A DNA stretch of 64,000 bases, taken from contig NZ_JAAMFM010000011.1 of NCBI RefSeq assembly GCF_013376105.1, positions 43,776 to 107,775 of the forward strand, written 5' to 3'. Each line of letters opens with the position of its first letter. The first letter of the stretch is position 1. The notes beneath the pieces were generated by a model. The model worked only from the letters and a program-made list of their open reading frames with translations, was not told the DNA's origin and searched no databases. The DNA is from Arthrobacter wenxiniae (GTDB lineage Bacteria; Actinomycetota; Actinomycetes; Actinomycetales; Micrococcaceae). Positions 17,540 to 26,627 of this stretch are shown one piece after another. A program made the position numbers and the translations under genes.

Positions 17540-17959
17540 CTAGGCCCCGGCCTGCCTTAGCTTCAGCGAGACCGAGTTGATGCAGAAGCGTTCGTCGGTG
17601 GGGGTGTCGTAGCCCTCGCCCTTGAACAGGTGGCCAAGGTGGGAGTCGCAGGCGGCGCAGCGGACTTCAATGCGCTCCATGCCCAAGGAGTTGTCGTGCA
17701 GGTAACGCACGGTTCCGTCGGCCAGGGGGGCAAAGAAGGACGGCCAGCCGCAGTGCGAGGAAAACTTCTCCCGGGACGTGAACAGTTCCGCACCGCAGGC
17801 GCGGCACGCGTACACGCCCTCCTCCGTGGAATCCCAGTACTCGCCCGTGTACGGCCGTTCCGTCCCGGCCTGGCGCAGCACGGCGTACTCCTCTGGACTC
17901 AGCTCCCGCTTCCACTCTTCGTCGGTCTTCACAACTGTCGGTGCAACAAAATCGCTCAT
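17540..17959 (-). CDS. msrB: peptide-methionine (R)-S-oxide reductase MsrB
   Basis: A 139-residue MsrB of full length. It has the zinc tetracysteine site C52/C55 and C101/C104, the HCGWPSFFAP substrate-pocket motif and the catalytic cysteine C126 in RFCINSVSL. It reduces the R-epimer of oxidised methionine in proteins in the cytoplasm. The upstream 163-aa gene ends 14 bases before it on the same strand, so the two are probably co-transcribed. A terminator follows. Confidence 0.95.
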   Translation of the reverse strand: MSDFVAPTVVKTDEEWKRELSPEEYAVLRQAGTERPYTGEYWDSTEEGVYACRACGAELFTSREKFSSHCGWPSFFAPLADGTVRYLHDNSLGMERIEVRCAACDSHLGHLFKGEGYDTPTDERFCINSVSLKLRQAGA

Positions 17960-17973
17960 GTAATCCTCAACAC

Positions 17974-18465
17974 CTACGAGTCGCCAATAAATCCCGAGCC
18001 GGCGTACAGGTGCAGCACGGGCAGTCCCAGCTTGCGCTGGGCCTGGTGCGCCCAGTCCTGCCGGAAGGTGTCGGCCACGGCATGCGGGCGGGTGACCACC
18101 ACTGCCTGCCGGGCGCCGGAGTCGGTGACCTGGGCGACCAGGGAGGAGACGGCGTCGCCCTCGGCAACACGGCCGGTGGCCTTGGCCCCCGATGCCAGCA
18201 GTACGGCCAGCGACGCCTGCAGCGTCTCCTCCGCGGTGGCGCGCACGGTTGCCGCGTCCGGCTTTTCGCGGAACTCGCGCAGGGCGGCGGGCACGTCCAG
18301 CATGGTCAGCTGGTCAATGACGTCCACCAGCAAATGCCGCCTGGTGTCGGCCGGGACGAGCAGCAGCAGCTCGACGTCGTCGCCCGGGCTGTACAGCTCG
18401 GTGATGTTGGCGGCATCGCCGGGACCGAGGGGTTCTTCCGTCAGGATAATGATCACGTCGCTCAT
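17974..18465 (-). CDS. hypothetical protein, USP/HUP-like nucleotide-binding fold suspected
   Basis: A 163-residue soluble protein that I do not recognise as a named family. The N-terminal strand (SDVIIILTEEP), alternating helix-strand pattern, GDAVSSLVAQVTDSGARQAVVVTRPHA and the closing GLPVLHLY resemble the order of elements in universal-stress-type domains, but the G-x2-G-x9-G motif is absent. It is 14 bases upstream of msrB, so a link to oxidative stress is a contextual guess only. Confidence 0.6.
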   Translation of the reverse strand: MSDVIIILTEEPLGPGDAANITELYSPGDDVELLLLVPADTRRHLLVDVIDQLTMLDVPAALREFREKPDAATVRATAEETLQASLAVLLASGAKATGRVAEGDAVSSLVAQVTDSGARQAVVVTRPHAVADTFRQDWAHQAQRKLGLPVLHLYAGSGFIGDS

Positions 18466-18589
18466 GGCACCAGCTTAGGGCGGATGGCGGGCCAAAACGG
18501 CGCCTGTGGCCAAAATGTTGCGGGTGTTTGTTCGGCCCGGGCCGGTGCGCCGCTCGACGCTCCCGCCGGCACGTGGGCAGAATGGGGGC

Positions 18590-19822
18590 ATGGCAACTTC
18601 TGCGCAGCAGCCCGGGCATTGGGTCAAGTGGGGCATTCTCGGTGCCGGGGCGGCCGGGGCGGCAGCCTTCTCCGTCGTGACGGCCACCTCGGCGCTGGCC
18701 GCCTACTTTGCCCGCAGGGTGGTCACCCCTGAAAAGTCGCGCGCGGACGACGTCTCCATCCTGGCCGTGATTCCCAACGGGCCCGAGCTGCAGGTGGTGC
18801 TCGACGCCACGCCCGACACGACTGTCGAAGGCCGCTACGCCATTTATTTTGACGGGGGGCGCGCCCATGCCGTGGTGGGGCGGATCATCGCGTACGTCCC
18901 GCGCGAAGGCAGCATCACCCGGGAGGTGCTGGAGGTGGTGGGCGGGGACCTGCGCACCGCCACGCGCGGCTGGTGGTCCGGCAGCGTCTACGCCCACCCG
19001 CAGGAACTGGGCCTGGACGCCGAGGACGTCACCATCGAGCTGCCCGTCGGCCCCGCCCCCGCCTGGCTGATGCGTGCGCCCAACGCCCTGGCCACCTGGG
19101 CCATCATGGTCCACGGCCGCGGCGCCACCCGCAGCGAGGGCCTGCGGGCCGTCCCCGCCGCCCATCTGCTGGGCATGAACGCCCTGCTCATCTCCTACCG
19201 GAACGACGGCGACGCCCCCTACGCGCCCGACCGCCGGTATGGGCTGGGGGTCACCGAGTGGCGGGACGTGGAGGCGGCCATCGACTATGCCGTGGCCCAT
19301 GGCGCCAAGGACGTGGTGCTGTTCGGCTACTCCATGGGAGGGTCCATCAGCCTGCAGGCCGCCGACCTCGCCCGCAACCGCCGGCACATCCTGGCCATGG
19401 TCCTGGACGCCCCCGTCATCAACTGGGTCAACGTCCTGGCCCACCAGGCGCAGCTCAACCGGATCCCCGACTACGTGGGGCGCTACAGCCAGCTCATGCT
19501 CAGCCACCCGGTGGGGCGGCGCATCACGGGACTGGCCGCGCCCGTGGACCTCAAGAGCATGGACTGGGTCTCCCGCGCCGTCGAACTGCGCACCCCCACC
19601 CTCGTCCTGCACAGTGTCGACGACGACTTTGTGCCCTACGAGCCCACCTCGGAGCTCGCCCGGCGCAACCCGGAAATGGTCACGTTCGAGCCCTTCAGCA
19701 AGGCCCGGCACACCAAGGAATGGAACGTTGACCCGGAGCGCTGGGACAACGCGGTCGAAGGGTGGCTGCGCCCCCGGCTGGCCCGCTACACCCTGCCCCG
19801 CTACACCCTGCCCCGCGACTAG
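18590..19822 (+). CDS. alpha/beta hydrolase, membrane-anchored N-terminus
   Basis: A 410-residue protein with a hydrophobic N-terminal segment (residues 13-38, GILGAGAAGAAAFSVVTATS) that should act as a signal anchor, a middle domain, then an alpha/beta-hydrolase core. The nucleophile elbow is GYSMGG, the acid is probably the Asp in HSVDDDFVP, and the catalytic His is in KARHTKEW; MVHGRG marks the oxyanion strand. The substrate is unknown. The last residues contain a duplicated RYTLP (a 15-base tandem repeat at about 19789-19818). The stop overlaps that of convergent ybaK by 4 bases. Confidence 0.85.
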   Translation: MATSAQQPGHWVKWGILGAGAAGAAAFSVVTATSALAAYFARRVVTPEKSRADDVSILAVIPNGPELQVVLDATPDTTVEGRYAIYFDGGRAHAVVGRIIAYVPREGSITREVLEVVGGDLRTATRGWWSGSVYAHPQELGLDAEDVTIELPVGPAPAWLMRAPNALATWAIMVHGRGATRSEGLRAVPAAHLLGMNALLISYRNDGDAPYAPDRRYGLGVTEWRDVEAAIDYAVAHGAKDVVLFGYSMGGSISLQAADLARNRRHILAMVLDAPVINWVNVLAHQAQLNRIPDYVGRYSQLMLSHPVGRRITGLAAPVDLKSMDWVSRAVELRTPTLVLHSVDDDFVPYEPTSELARRNPEMVTFEPFSKARHTKEWNVDPERWDNAVEGWLRPRLARYTLPRYTLPRD

Positions 19823-20349
19823 GTGCCGGCCCGCTGCGCCGGATGGCCGAGGGGGGCCGTGGCTGCCCGGGTCAGCGCGATGAGGTCGGCGGGGGCGAGT
19901 TCCACGTCGAAGCCGCGCCTGCCGCCGGAGACGTAGATGGTCTCAAATTGGAGCGCCGATTCGTCCAGGACGGTGGGGGAGTGCTGGCGCTGGCCCAGGG
20001 GGGAGATGCCGCCCAGGACGTAGCCCGTGCGGCGCTGGGCCACGGCGGGGTCGGCCATGGCGGCCTTCTTTCGGCCCACGGCATGGGCGAGGGCCTTGAG
20101 GTCGAGCGAGCCGTTGACGGGGACCACCGCCACGGTGAGCGTCCCGTCGACGTCCGCCATGAGGGTCTTGAAGACCCTTTCCGGTGCGACGCCGAGGACA
20201 TCGGCCGCCTCCATGCCATAGCTGGCTGCTGCGGGATCATGCCTATAGGCGTGGCCAGTGAAAGGCACCCCGGCCGCGGCCAGCGCGACCGTTGCGGGGG
20301 TGCTGGCGCTTGTCGCCGGCGCGGTGTCGGCACGCTTTTTCTTTCCCAT
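19819..20349 (-). CDS. ybaK: YbaK/EbsC-type Cys-tRNA(Pro)/aminoacyl-tRNA deacylase
   Basis: A 176-residue editing-domain protein starting at MGKKKRADT (ATG 20349). The family pattern is present: ERVFKTLMADVDG with the conserved lysine, AVVPVNGSLDLKALA, the RRTGYVLGGISPLGQ motif and YVSGGRRGFDVELAP at the end. Free-standing YbaK hydrolyses Cys-tRNA(Pro) and similar mischarged tRNAs. It is monocistronic and convergent with the hydrolase gene. Confidence 0.92.
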   Translation of the reverse strand: MGKKKRADTAPATSASTPATVALAAAGVPFTGHAYRHDPAAASYGMEAADVLGVAPERVFKTLMADVDGTLTVAVVPVNGSLDLKALAHAVGRKKAAMADPAVAQRRTGYVLGGISPLGQRQHSPTVLDESALQFETIYVSGGRRGFDVELAPADLIALTRAATAPLGHPAQRAGT

Positions 20350-20446
20350 GGGCCCATTATTGCAGCGGGCTGCCCACTGCTGCCGCGAGTGTTGTGGCGA
20401 CGGGACGCGAACTTCCGGGGCGGCCCGGTGGGGCCCGCCAGGCAAT

Positions 20447-20487
20447 GAAAAGGCAGCAGCTGCGGGCGAACATCCGCAGCTGCTGCC
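20447..20487 (-). terminator. rho-independent terminator of the sseA-sufE operon
   Basis: A perfect 14-bp stem (20452-20465 with 20474-20487, GGCAGCAGCTGCGG) with an 8-base loop is followed on the minus strand by a TTTT run (20448-20451). It lies downstream of sufE. Confidence 0.8.
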
Positions 20488-20562
20488 ATTTCAACGTCAC
20501 GGCAACCCGGACACCCGCATCTGCCGCCCGTTCAACGCCGGCTGCAATGCCAAACTGCCGCC

Positions 20563-21021
20563 CTAGGCTGCCGGGCGGAGTCCGCCGGCAATCTTGCGCT
20601 TGACCCGGCCCAGCATGGCGGACATGCCGCGCATGCGCAGGGGGGAAATGGCGCGCGTAAGGCCGAGCTGTTCCGGCATGTCGTCCGGCACCGCCAGGAT
20701 CTCCTCCGCTGTCAGCCCGTCCAGTCCCTCGTGGAGGACCGAAGCAAATCCGCGCGTCGTGGGCGCCTCCGGCGGGGCCTGGAAGAACAGCCGGACCACG
20801 TCGCCGTGGTCGGTTTTTTCCGCCTCGACCGTCAGGAACAGCGGCGACTGGCATTCCACCACCTGCTCGAGCAGCTCGGGGTGGGACGTTAAACGTTCCG
20901 GCAGGGCCGGCAGGGACCGGGAGAATTCCAGGAGGAGCGTGAGACGGTCGCGCTCCTCCAGTTCCTGGAAATCTTTCACGATCTCGGCCAGCGCCGGCGG
21001 AAGTGCTTGAAAAGTAGTCAT
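20563..21021 (-). CDS. sufE: SufE family Fe-S cluster assembly / cysteine desulfurase accessory protein
   Basis: A 152-residue SufE-like protein. The persulfide-accepting cysteine C57 is in VECQSPLF, and the LTAEEILAVPDDM and SPLRMRGMSAML blocks are typical. SufE takes sulfane sulfur from a SufS-type desulfurase. Here it follows the sulfurtransferase gene sseA by about 50 bases on the same strand, a common actinobacterial pairing, so it may accept sulfur in that context as well. ATG at 21021 is chosen over a TTG one codon upstream. Confidence 0.9.
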   Translation of the reverse strand: MTTFQALPPALAEIVKDFQELEERDRLTLLLEFSRSLPALPERLTSHPELLEQVVECQSPLFLTVEAEKTDHGDVVRLFFQAPPEAPTTRGFASVLHEGLDGLTAEEILAVPDDMPEQLGLTRAISPLRMRGMSAMLGRVKRKIAGGLRPAA

Positions 21022-21071
21022 CAACTAAAGCGTACGTTTCTTTTCGGGGAAGGGAGCAACTGCGACAGGAG

Positions 21072-21992
21072 CTAGTTTGACGAGGGCAGTTCGCCGCGCT
21101 CGGTTCCCTTGGCGATCGGGACGCGGACGCTGTTGCCCCACTCGGTCCAGGAGCCGTCGTAGTTGCGGACGGTGTCGAAGCCCAGCAGGTACTTCAGCGC
21201 GAACCAGGTGTGGCTGGAACGCTCACCGATGCGGCAGTAGGCCACCACGTCGTCGCCTGCCTTCAGCCCGGCCTCGCCCAGGTACAGGGCTTCGAGCTCT
21301 TCGCGGCTGCGGTACGTGCCGTCGGTGTCCGCGGCACGGCCCCACGGGATGGACGCCGCGGTGGGGATGTGGCCGCCGCGCAGCGTTCCCTCCTGCGGGT
21401 AGGCGGGCATGTGGGTGCGCTCGCCCGAGTACTCCTCGGGGGAGCGGACGTCGATCAGCGGCTTGCCCAGGTGGGCCAGGACATCTTCCTTGTAGGCGCG
21501 GATGGGGGCGTCGTTGCGCTCCACCACGGGGTAGCCGGCGGCGGGGGTGACCTCCGTGGCGTCAGTGGTCAGCTCGCGGCCTTCGGCAATCCACTTGTCC
21601 CGGCCGCCGTCGAGCAGCCGGACATCCTCATGGCCGAACAGGGTGAAGACCCACAGGGCGTACGCGGCCCACCAGTTGGACTTGTCGCCGTACACCACCA
21701 CGGTCGTGTCGCGGGAGATGCCCTTGGCGGCGGCAAGCGCGGCGAACGCGGCGCCGTCGATGTAATCGCGGGTAACGTCGTCGTTCAGGTCGGTGTGCCA
21801 GTCAATCTTGACCGAACCGGGAATGTGGCCGGTCTCGTACAGCAGGACGTCCTCGTCGGATTCGACAACCACCAGGCGGCCGTCCTTCGTGGCACCGCTG
21901 GCAAGGGCCTCGGCCAGCCAATCGGTGGAAACCAGCCGCTCCGGGTGCGCATAGGACGCGAACTTCTTATTTGTATCAACTGCAACAGGCAT
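21072..21992 (-). CDS. sseA: thiosulfate/3-mercaptopyruvate sulfurtransferase (two rhodanese domains)
   Basis: A 306-residue tandem rhodanese. The N-terminal inactive domain (residues 15-145) has YETGHIPGS and [10 protein letters not shown]; the C-terminal catalytic domain (160-290) has [19 protein letters not shown] and the active-site loop C253-RIGERS. It moves sulfane sulfur from thiosulfate or mercaptopyruvate to thiophilic acceptors. ATG at 21992 has AAAGGGG upstream. It leads the sseA-sufE operon and is divergent from zapE across a 253-base gap. Confidence 0.92.
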   Translation of the reverse strand: MPVAVDTNKKFASYAHPERLVSTDWLAEALASGATKDGRLVVVESDEDVLLYETGHIPGSVKIDWHTDLNDDVTRDYIDGAAFAALAAAKGISRDTTVVVYGDKSNWWAAYALWVFTLFGHEDVRLLDGGRDKWIAEGRELTTDATEVTPAAGYPVVERNDAPIRAYKEDVLAHLGKPLIDVRSPEEYSGERTHMPAYPQEGTLRGGHIPTAASIPWGRAADTDGTYRSREELEALYLGEAGLKAGDDVVAYCRIGERSSHTWFALKYLLGFDTVRNYDGSWTEWGNSVRVPIAKGTERGELPSSN

Positions 21993-22245
21993 GGTGCCCC
22001 TTTCATGGACGGCTCGCACCAGGCGGCACCGGGAACGTCCGGCACAGTCCGTGGGGCGAAGGCGGGATTTGCCGGCCGCAGCTTGCACACGCGGCGGCCT
22101 GTCCTCTCCCTTACAGTAACCACGGCCGGGCCGGGATTACTCCCTCGCGTTAACGTGGCGCAACATCTAAGTGGGTATTCTTGGAGGGGCCCCTGCGGCG
22201 CCGTGAAGCACGCACGAAAATTCCTTTCGATGAACGGATCAGTCC

Positions 22246-23358
22246 TTGGTACACGTTGAGCAACTTTCCACCCGCCGGCCGGCGGTGTCGGTGGAGGAAC
22301 TGCTGAAGGGATTCGTCCCCTCGCCACGCTTTGGCGAGGTTTCCTTCGCCAGCTACCGCCCGGACCCGGCCCAGCCGTCTCAGGCCGAGGCCGTGCGGGT
22401 GCTGGAAGACTTCGGCAGCCAGGTTGCCTCGAAACCGGCGGGAGGCCTGCGGCGGTTATTCGGCGGCAAGCTCTTTGGCGACGGGACCAGGAAGCCCGGT
22501 TCCCGGGCCGGCATCTACCTTGACGGCGGTTTTGGCGTCGGAAAGACCCACCTGCTGTCCTCGCTGTGGCACCAGGTGGAGGGCCCCAAGGCCATCGGCA
22601 CCTTTGTCGAGTACACCAACCTGGTGGGGGCCCTGTCCTTTCGAAAGACGGTGGAGGCGCTGAGCAGCTACAAGCTGGTGTGCATCGACGAGTTTGAACT
22701 GGACGATCCCGGCGACACCGTGCTGATGTCCCGGCTCATGCGGGAACTGGCCGACGCCGGCGTCAAGCTGGCGGCCACGTCCAACACCCTGCCGGGCGCC
22801 CTGGGCGACGGTCGGTTCGCGGCGGTCGACTTCCAGCGGGAGATCCAGGTGCTGGCGGACCAGTTCGAGATCCTGCACATCGATGGCGAGGACTTCCGCC
22901 ACCGCGGCCTGCCCACCCCGCCCGAGCCGCTGCTCAACAGCGACCTTGACGCCACCATGCGCCGGGAGTTTGAGGACAAGACGGTGGCCGTGGACGATTT
23001 CGGCACCCTGGTGGACCACCTGGCCGGCGTTCACCCGTCCCGGTACCGGCAGCTCCTTGACGGGATCGACGCCGTCGTCTGGCGCAACGTGCACACCATC
23101 ACCGAGCAGTCGGTTGCCCTCCGCTTTGTGGTGCTGGCCGACCGCCTGTATGACAAGGACGTGCCGATCCTGGGCAGCGGCGCCCCCCTGGACGCACTCT
23201 TCACCCCCGAGATGATGGCCGGAGGCTACCAAAAGAAGTATTTCCGCGCAGTGTCCCGGCTGATGGCCCTGGCCCGCGAGGCGCAGGGGGCGCCTTCCGC
23301 GGAGGCCATTCCCGGCCCGGCGGTGTCCGAGCCGCAGCCCGCCGGCCGCGGCGCGTAG
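22246..23358 (+). CDS. zapE: cell division protein ZapE (AFG1-like ATPase)
   Basis: A 370-residue P-loop ATPase of the AFG1/ZapE family. Walker A is GGFGVGKT (residues 94-101), Walker B is CIDEFELDD, and SNTLPGAL is the family sensor region; FFRAVSRL-type sequence near the end (KKYFRAVSRLMALA) is also typical. ZapE destabilises FtsZ polymers in E. coli; actinobacterial function is less studied. The gene begins with TTG at 22246, giving MVHVEQLSTRRP. It is divergent from sseA and ends before a bidirectional hairpin. Confidence 0.9.
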   Translation: MVHVEQLSTRRPAVSVEELLKGFVPSPRFGEVSFASYRPDPAQPSQAEAVRVLEDFGSQVASKPAGGLRRLFGGKLFGDGTRKPGSRAGIYLDGGFGVGKTHLLSSLWHQVEGPKAIGTFVEYTNLVGALSFRKTVEALSSYKLVCIDEFELDDPGDTVLMSRLMRELADAGVKLAATSNTLPGALGDGRFAAVDFQREIQVLADQFEILHIDGEDFRHRGLPTPPEPLLNSDLDATMRREFEDKTVAVDDFGTLVDHLAGVHPSRYRQLLDGIDAVVWRNVHTITEQSVALRFVVLADRLYDKDVPILGSGAPLDALFTPEMMAGGYQKKYFRAVSRLMALAREAQGAPSAEAIPGPAVSEPQPAGRGA

Positions 23359-23390
23359 CCGCCGCCCGCCGGACCGGATTTAAACGCGCA

Positions 23391-23426
23391 AGGCGCCGGT
23401 GCCGTCTCTCGACGGGACCGGCGCCT
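23391..23426. terminator. bidirectional hairpin terminator between zapE and the antitoxin gene
   Basis: AGGCGCCGGT (23391-23400) pairs perfectly with ACCGGCGCCT (23417-23426). After one G-G mismatch the stem continues as CCGTC/GACGG with a TCTC loop, so the whole structure is about 15 pairs. It sits between two convergent genes. Confidence 0.75.
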
Positions 23427-23460
23427 GCCTTGACGCCATGTCAGGGGCGAAGGAGCGGAA

Positions 23461-23646
23461 TCAGGCCTTGGGCCTGTCCACAAAATCCGAAGCCGCCTGC
23501 TGGACGCCGTCGATCTGGTCCTTGAACTTCTCACCGGTCTTGCTGTCGATGAAATCGCCAGCCTTCTGGATGCCGTCCTTGACCTGAACTTCGTGTCCCC
23601 GCAACAGCCCCTCGGCCCTGCCCTTGATATCGTCAAAAATAGACAA
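23461..23646 (-). CDS. MT0933-like (Rv0909-type) antitoxin family protein
   Basis: A 61-residue charged, helical protein: MSIFDDIKGRAEGLL, then SKTGEKFKDQIDGVQQAA. This matches the MT0933-like antitoxin family, whose mycobacterial members are called antitoxins because some pair with a polyketide-cyclase-like toxin. No toxin gene lies next to it here (zapE and MMPL transporter are the neighbours), so antitoxin activity is doubtful; many actinobacteria carry such solo copies. The start is TTG at 23646 with GGGAGG six bases upstream. Confidence 0.8.
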   Translation of the reverse strand: MSIFDDIKGRAEGLLRGHEVQVKDGIQKAGDFIDSKTGEKFKDQIDGVQQAASDFVDRPKA

Positions 23647-23727
23647 TGGGCACCTCCCTTCGCTCCTGGGGCCATTCGCGCCCCAACCTCCAATCAGGCT
23701 AGTGGGTGCGGCGGGGATGTCAACAGC

Positions 23728-25980
23728 TCATCCCCGGGGGCTCTGCCGGGCGTGAAGTTGCGGGGCGCCGTCGGCGCGGGCGGGTGCCGGGCCGGGCCCG
23801 CGCCCGGCCCGCGACGGCCACCACATGCGCCTGCCGATGGCGTAGGACAGCGCCGGGACCAGCAGCGACCGGACAATGACGGTGTCCAGCAGCACGCCGA
23901 AGGCGACGATGAACGCCAGCTGCGCCAGGAACAGCAGGGGTATGACGCCCAAGGCGGCGAACGTGGCGGCCAGCACCACGCCGGCCGACGTGATGACCCC
24001 GCCGGTCTTGCCGAGCCCGCGCAGGACCCCGGCGCGGGTTCCCATGAGCTGGGACTCCTCGCGGACCCGGGTCATGAGGAAGATGTTGTAGTCGACGCCG
24101 AGGGCCACCAGGAACACAAAGCCAAAGAGCGGAACCGTCGCGTCGGCGCCGGGAAAGCCAAAGACGTGGTTGAACACCAGCGCGGACACGCCCATGGTCG
24201 CCGTGTAGGAGACGATCACGGAACCGATCAGGACCAGCGGCGCCACAAGGGAGCGCAGCAGCGCCATGAGCACCAGCAGGATGACCGCCAGGACCAGGGG
24301 AACGATTTTCACCAGGTCGTTTTGCGCCGTCGTGTTGGTGTCCAGGGCGATGGCCGTGACGCCGCCCACCAGCACACCCGGGTCGACCTTGGGCAGCCCG
24401 GACCGGAGGTTGGCCACCACCTGTTCGGCGCGGTCGGAATCGGCCTGGTCCGCCAGGGTGGCATTGATCAGCACGCGCCCGTCCCTGACCACGGCGGGTG
24501 CTCCGGTGCCGGGCCGCCCTCCTTCGGTCTGGACGGCCGCGCCCGCGACCCCGGCCACGCGTTCGACGGCGGCGAGGACCTCGCGCTGCTTGTCCGCGTC
24601 GGCGACGATCACCACGGGGCTGCCGCTGCCGGCGTCGAAGTGCCGTGCCAGCGCCGCCTGGCCGTCCACGGCGTTGCTCGGGCCCAGGATGACCTGGGTC
24701 TGGGACACCCCGTGCGCCTGGAGCTGCAGTACGCCGCTGCTGGCCAGGACAAGCACGCCCAGGGTGATCACCCAGGTCAGGTTCGGCCGGCGGGCCACCA
24801 GCAGGCCCACAAGGCGCCACAGCCCGCCAATGCCGGCGAGGCCGCGCGCCACGTCGTCGCCCTTGGACGGGGCCGGGGCGGCCGTGCCGTCCGCGGCGTG
24901 CTTGTGGGAGTGCCCGGGTCCAACCTTGGGCCGGAACGGCCAAAAGGCCGCGCGGCCAAAGAGCGCCAGCAGGGCCGGGAGGCAGGTGAGCGCGGCCAGC
25001 AGGGAAAAGAAGATGCCGATGGCGGCGATGGGCCCCAGGCTGCGGTTGGAATTCAAGTCGGAGACCAACAGGCACAGCAGGGCCAGGATCACGGTGGTGC
25101 CGGAGGCGGTGATCGGTTCCCAGGCGCTGCGGAGGGCCCGTCCCATGGCGGTCCAGGATGACTCCACCTCGTGCAGGCCTTCCCGGAAGCGCGCCACCAG
25201 CAGCAGCGAATAGTCGGTCGCGGCGCCGATGACCAGAATGGACAGGATGCCCTGGCTTTGCCCGCTCAGCTTGATCACGTCCGCGCTGGCCAGGGCGTAC
25301 ACCACCAGGATCGCCGCGCAGAGGGCCACGACGGAGGTGAAGAGCACCAGGACCGGCAGGACCACGGAGCGGTAGACGACCAGCAGGATCACAAAGACGG
25401 CCAGCAGCGCCACCAGCAGCAGCACGCCGTCGATCCCGGCAAAGGCCCCGATAAGGTCCGCGGTGAGCCCGGCCGGCCCCGTGACGTAGTAGCTCATGCC
25501 CTCCGTCACCTGCGCCGCCAGGACCGCGCGGAGCCCGTCGACCACGGTCTTCAGTTCACCGGCGTCGGCGACGGGAACGATGAACTCCACCGCGAGCTTG
25601 TCCCGCGACGGGATGGGGCCGGCAATCCCGGCAGCCGCCCCGCCCGAGGCCGTCCGGACGCCGGGCACGGCGCCCAGCTTGTCCGGCAGGGCCGCCAGCC
25701 GTGCCAGCTGCGCCGGGCTGAACTCCGTCCCGGAGGTGACGAGCACCACGGCCGGGATCGTGCTGCTGTCCACGAAGCGCCTCTGCCAGTCCTGGACGGC
25801 GGTCGATTCGGCGCTGGCGGGCAGGAAGGAGGCCTGGTCGTTGGTGGAGACGTCGGAGATCTTGCCAAAGGTGGGCCCGCCCACGCCGGCTATCAACAGC
25901 CAGATGACGATCAGCACTGCCGGCAGCGTCAGCCGCAGCCACTTCCTGGGTGAACGGTTGCGAAGATCCATGGTCGACAT
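23728..25980 (-). CDS. MMPL/RND-type membrane transporter
   Basis: A 750-residue MMPL-family protein with 12 predicted membrane segments in two repeats. Each repeat has a large extracytoplasmic loop after its first membrane helix and the family Asp-Tyr pair in a transmembrane helix (IGAATDYSLLLVARFREG and VALGVDYNIFLMTRVREE), which carries the proton relay. Members export lipids, siderophores or drugs. ATG at 25980 is preceded by GGAAG. It is divergent from a MarR regulator, which probably represses it, so an efflux role against a toxic hydrophobic compound is likely. The substrate is unknown. Confidence 0.92.
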   Translation of the reverse strand: MSTMDLRNRSPRKWLRLTLPAVLIVIWLLIAGVGGPTFGKISDVSTNDQASFLPASAESTAVQDWQRRFVDSSTIPAVVLVTSGTEFSPAQLARLAALPDKLGAVPGVRTASGGAAAGIAGPIPSRDKLAVEFIVPVADAGELKTVVDGLRAVLAAQVTEGMSYYVTGPAGLTADLIGAFAGIDGVLLLVALLAVFVILLVVYRSVVLPVLVLFTSVVALCAAILVVYALASADVIKLSGQSQGILSILVIGAATDYSLLLVARFREGLHEVESSWTAMGRALRSAWEPITASGTTVILALLCLLVSDLNSNRSLGPIAAIGIFFSLLAALTCLPALLALFGRAAFWPFRPKVGPGHSHKHAADGTAAPAPSKGDDVARGLAGIGGLWRLVGLLVARRPNLTWVITLGVLVLASSGVLQLQAHGVSQTQVILGPSNAVDGQAALARHFDAGSGSPVVIVADADKQREVLAAVERVAGVAGAAVQTEGGRPGTGAPAVVRDGRVLINATLADQADSDRAEQVVANLRSGLPKVDPGVLVGGVTAIALDTNTTAQNDLVKIVPLVLAVILLVLMALLRSLVAPLVLIGSVIVSYTATMGVSALVFNHVFGFPGADATVPLFGFVFLVALGVDYNIFLMTRVREESQLMGTRAGVLRGLGKTGGVITSAGVVLAATFAALGVIPLLFLAQLAFIVAFGVLLDTVIVRSLLVPALSYAIGRRMWWPSRAGRGPGPAPARADGAPQLHARQSPRG

Positions 25981-25993
25981 AGTACTTCCATAA

Positions 25994-26006
25994 TCAAGAT
26001 ATTTGA
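25994..26006. promoter_or_regulatory. candidate MarR operator between the MMPL and marR genes
   Basis: TCAA-GATAT-TTGA is an inverted repeat inside an AT-rich 79-base intergenic region (25981-26059) between the divergent starts, the usual position for an autorepressing MarR site. A second ATCTTGATT-like half-site overlaps it on the minus strand. Confidence 0.4.
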
Positions 26007-26059
26007 AGATGAAGAGAAAAATGATGCCTTTGAGCCGAGAATGGCGGAAGATGGGTCCC

Positions 26060-26557
26060 ATGGAACCACATGACCCCACAGGAGAACTCATGGCTGCCAT
26101 GCGCGGGTTCACATATGAATCAGACCGCTATGTGGAACGGACCGCCGCATTGCACGGACTGCACCGCACGGACTTGAATGCCCTGGGGTTCCTCATCCGC
26201 CCCAGCACCCCGGAGCGCCCGCTGACCCCGGGAAGACTGGGGGAGGCCCTGAACCTGAGCTCCCCGGCCACCACGGCCCTCGTGGACAGGCTGGAACGCT
26301 CGGGCCACGTGAACCGCCGGCGCAGCCAGTCCGACCGGCGGCAGGTCGAGCTGGCCATGACGAACCATGCGCGGGACGTCGGGCGCGCTTTGTTCACGCC
26401 GCTGGCGCAGCAGCTGCGAGGCGCCGCGGAGAAGTACACGGCCCCGGAGATTGAGCTCGTGACGCGCTTCCTGCTGGACATGACCTCGGCCACGGAAGCG
26501 GCGCGGAATGCCCTCACAGTGCCCGCAGCCGGGACACCGGACGCGCCGGCGAGCTAA
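26060..26557 (+). CDS. MarR family transcriptional regulator
   Basis: A 165-residue winged-helix regulator when started at MEPHDPTGELM (ATG 26060); an in-frame ATG at 26051 and others further upstream are possible. The DNA-binding helix is in LTPGRLGEALNLSSPATTALVDRLERSG, and the wing is NRRRSQSDRRQVELAMT, both classic MarR strings. C-terminal helices would form the dimer. It is divergent from the MMPL transporter gene and is expected to control it and itself through the intergenic palindrome, responding to an unknown ligand. Confidence 0.9.
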   Translation: MEPHDPTGELMAAMRGFTYESDRYVERTAALHGLHRTDLNALGFLIRPSTPERPLTPGRLGEALNLSSPATTALVDRLERSGHVNRRRSQSDRRQVELAMTNHARDVGRALFTPLAQQLRGAAEKYTAPEIELVTRFLLDMTSATEAARNALTVPAAGTPDAPAS

Positions 26558-26627
26558 GTCTGGTGCGCCCGGGGCGATTCCCCCCGGCACCGCCGGGTGT
26601 GCCAAGATGGCAGGAGCCAGCAGGCAC

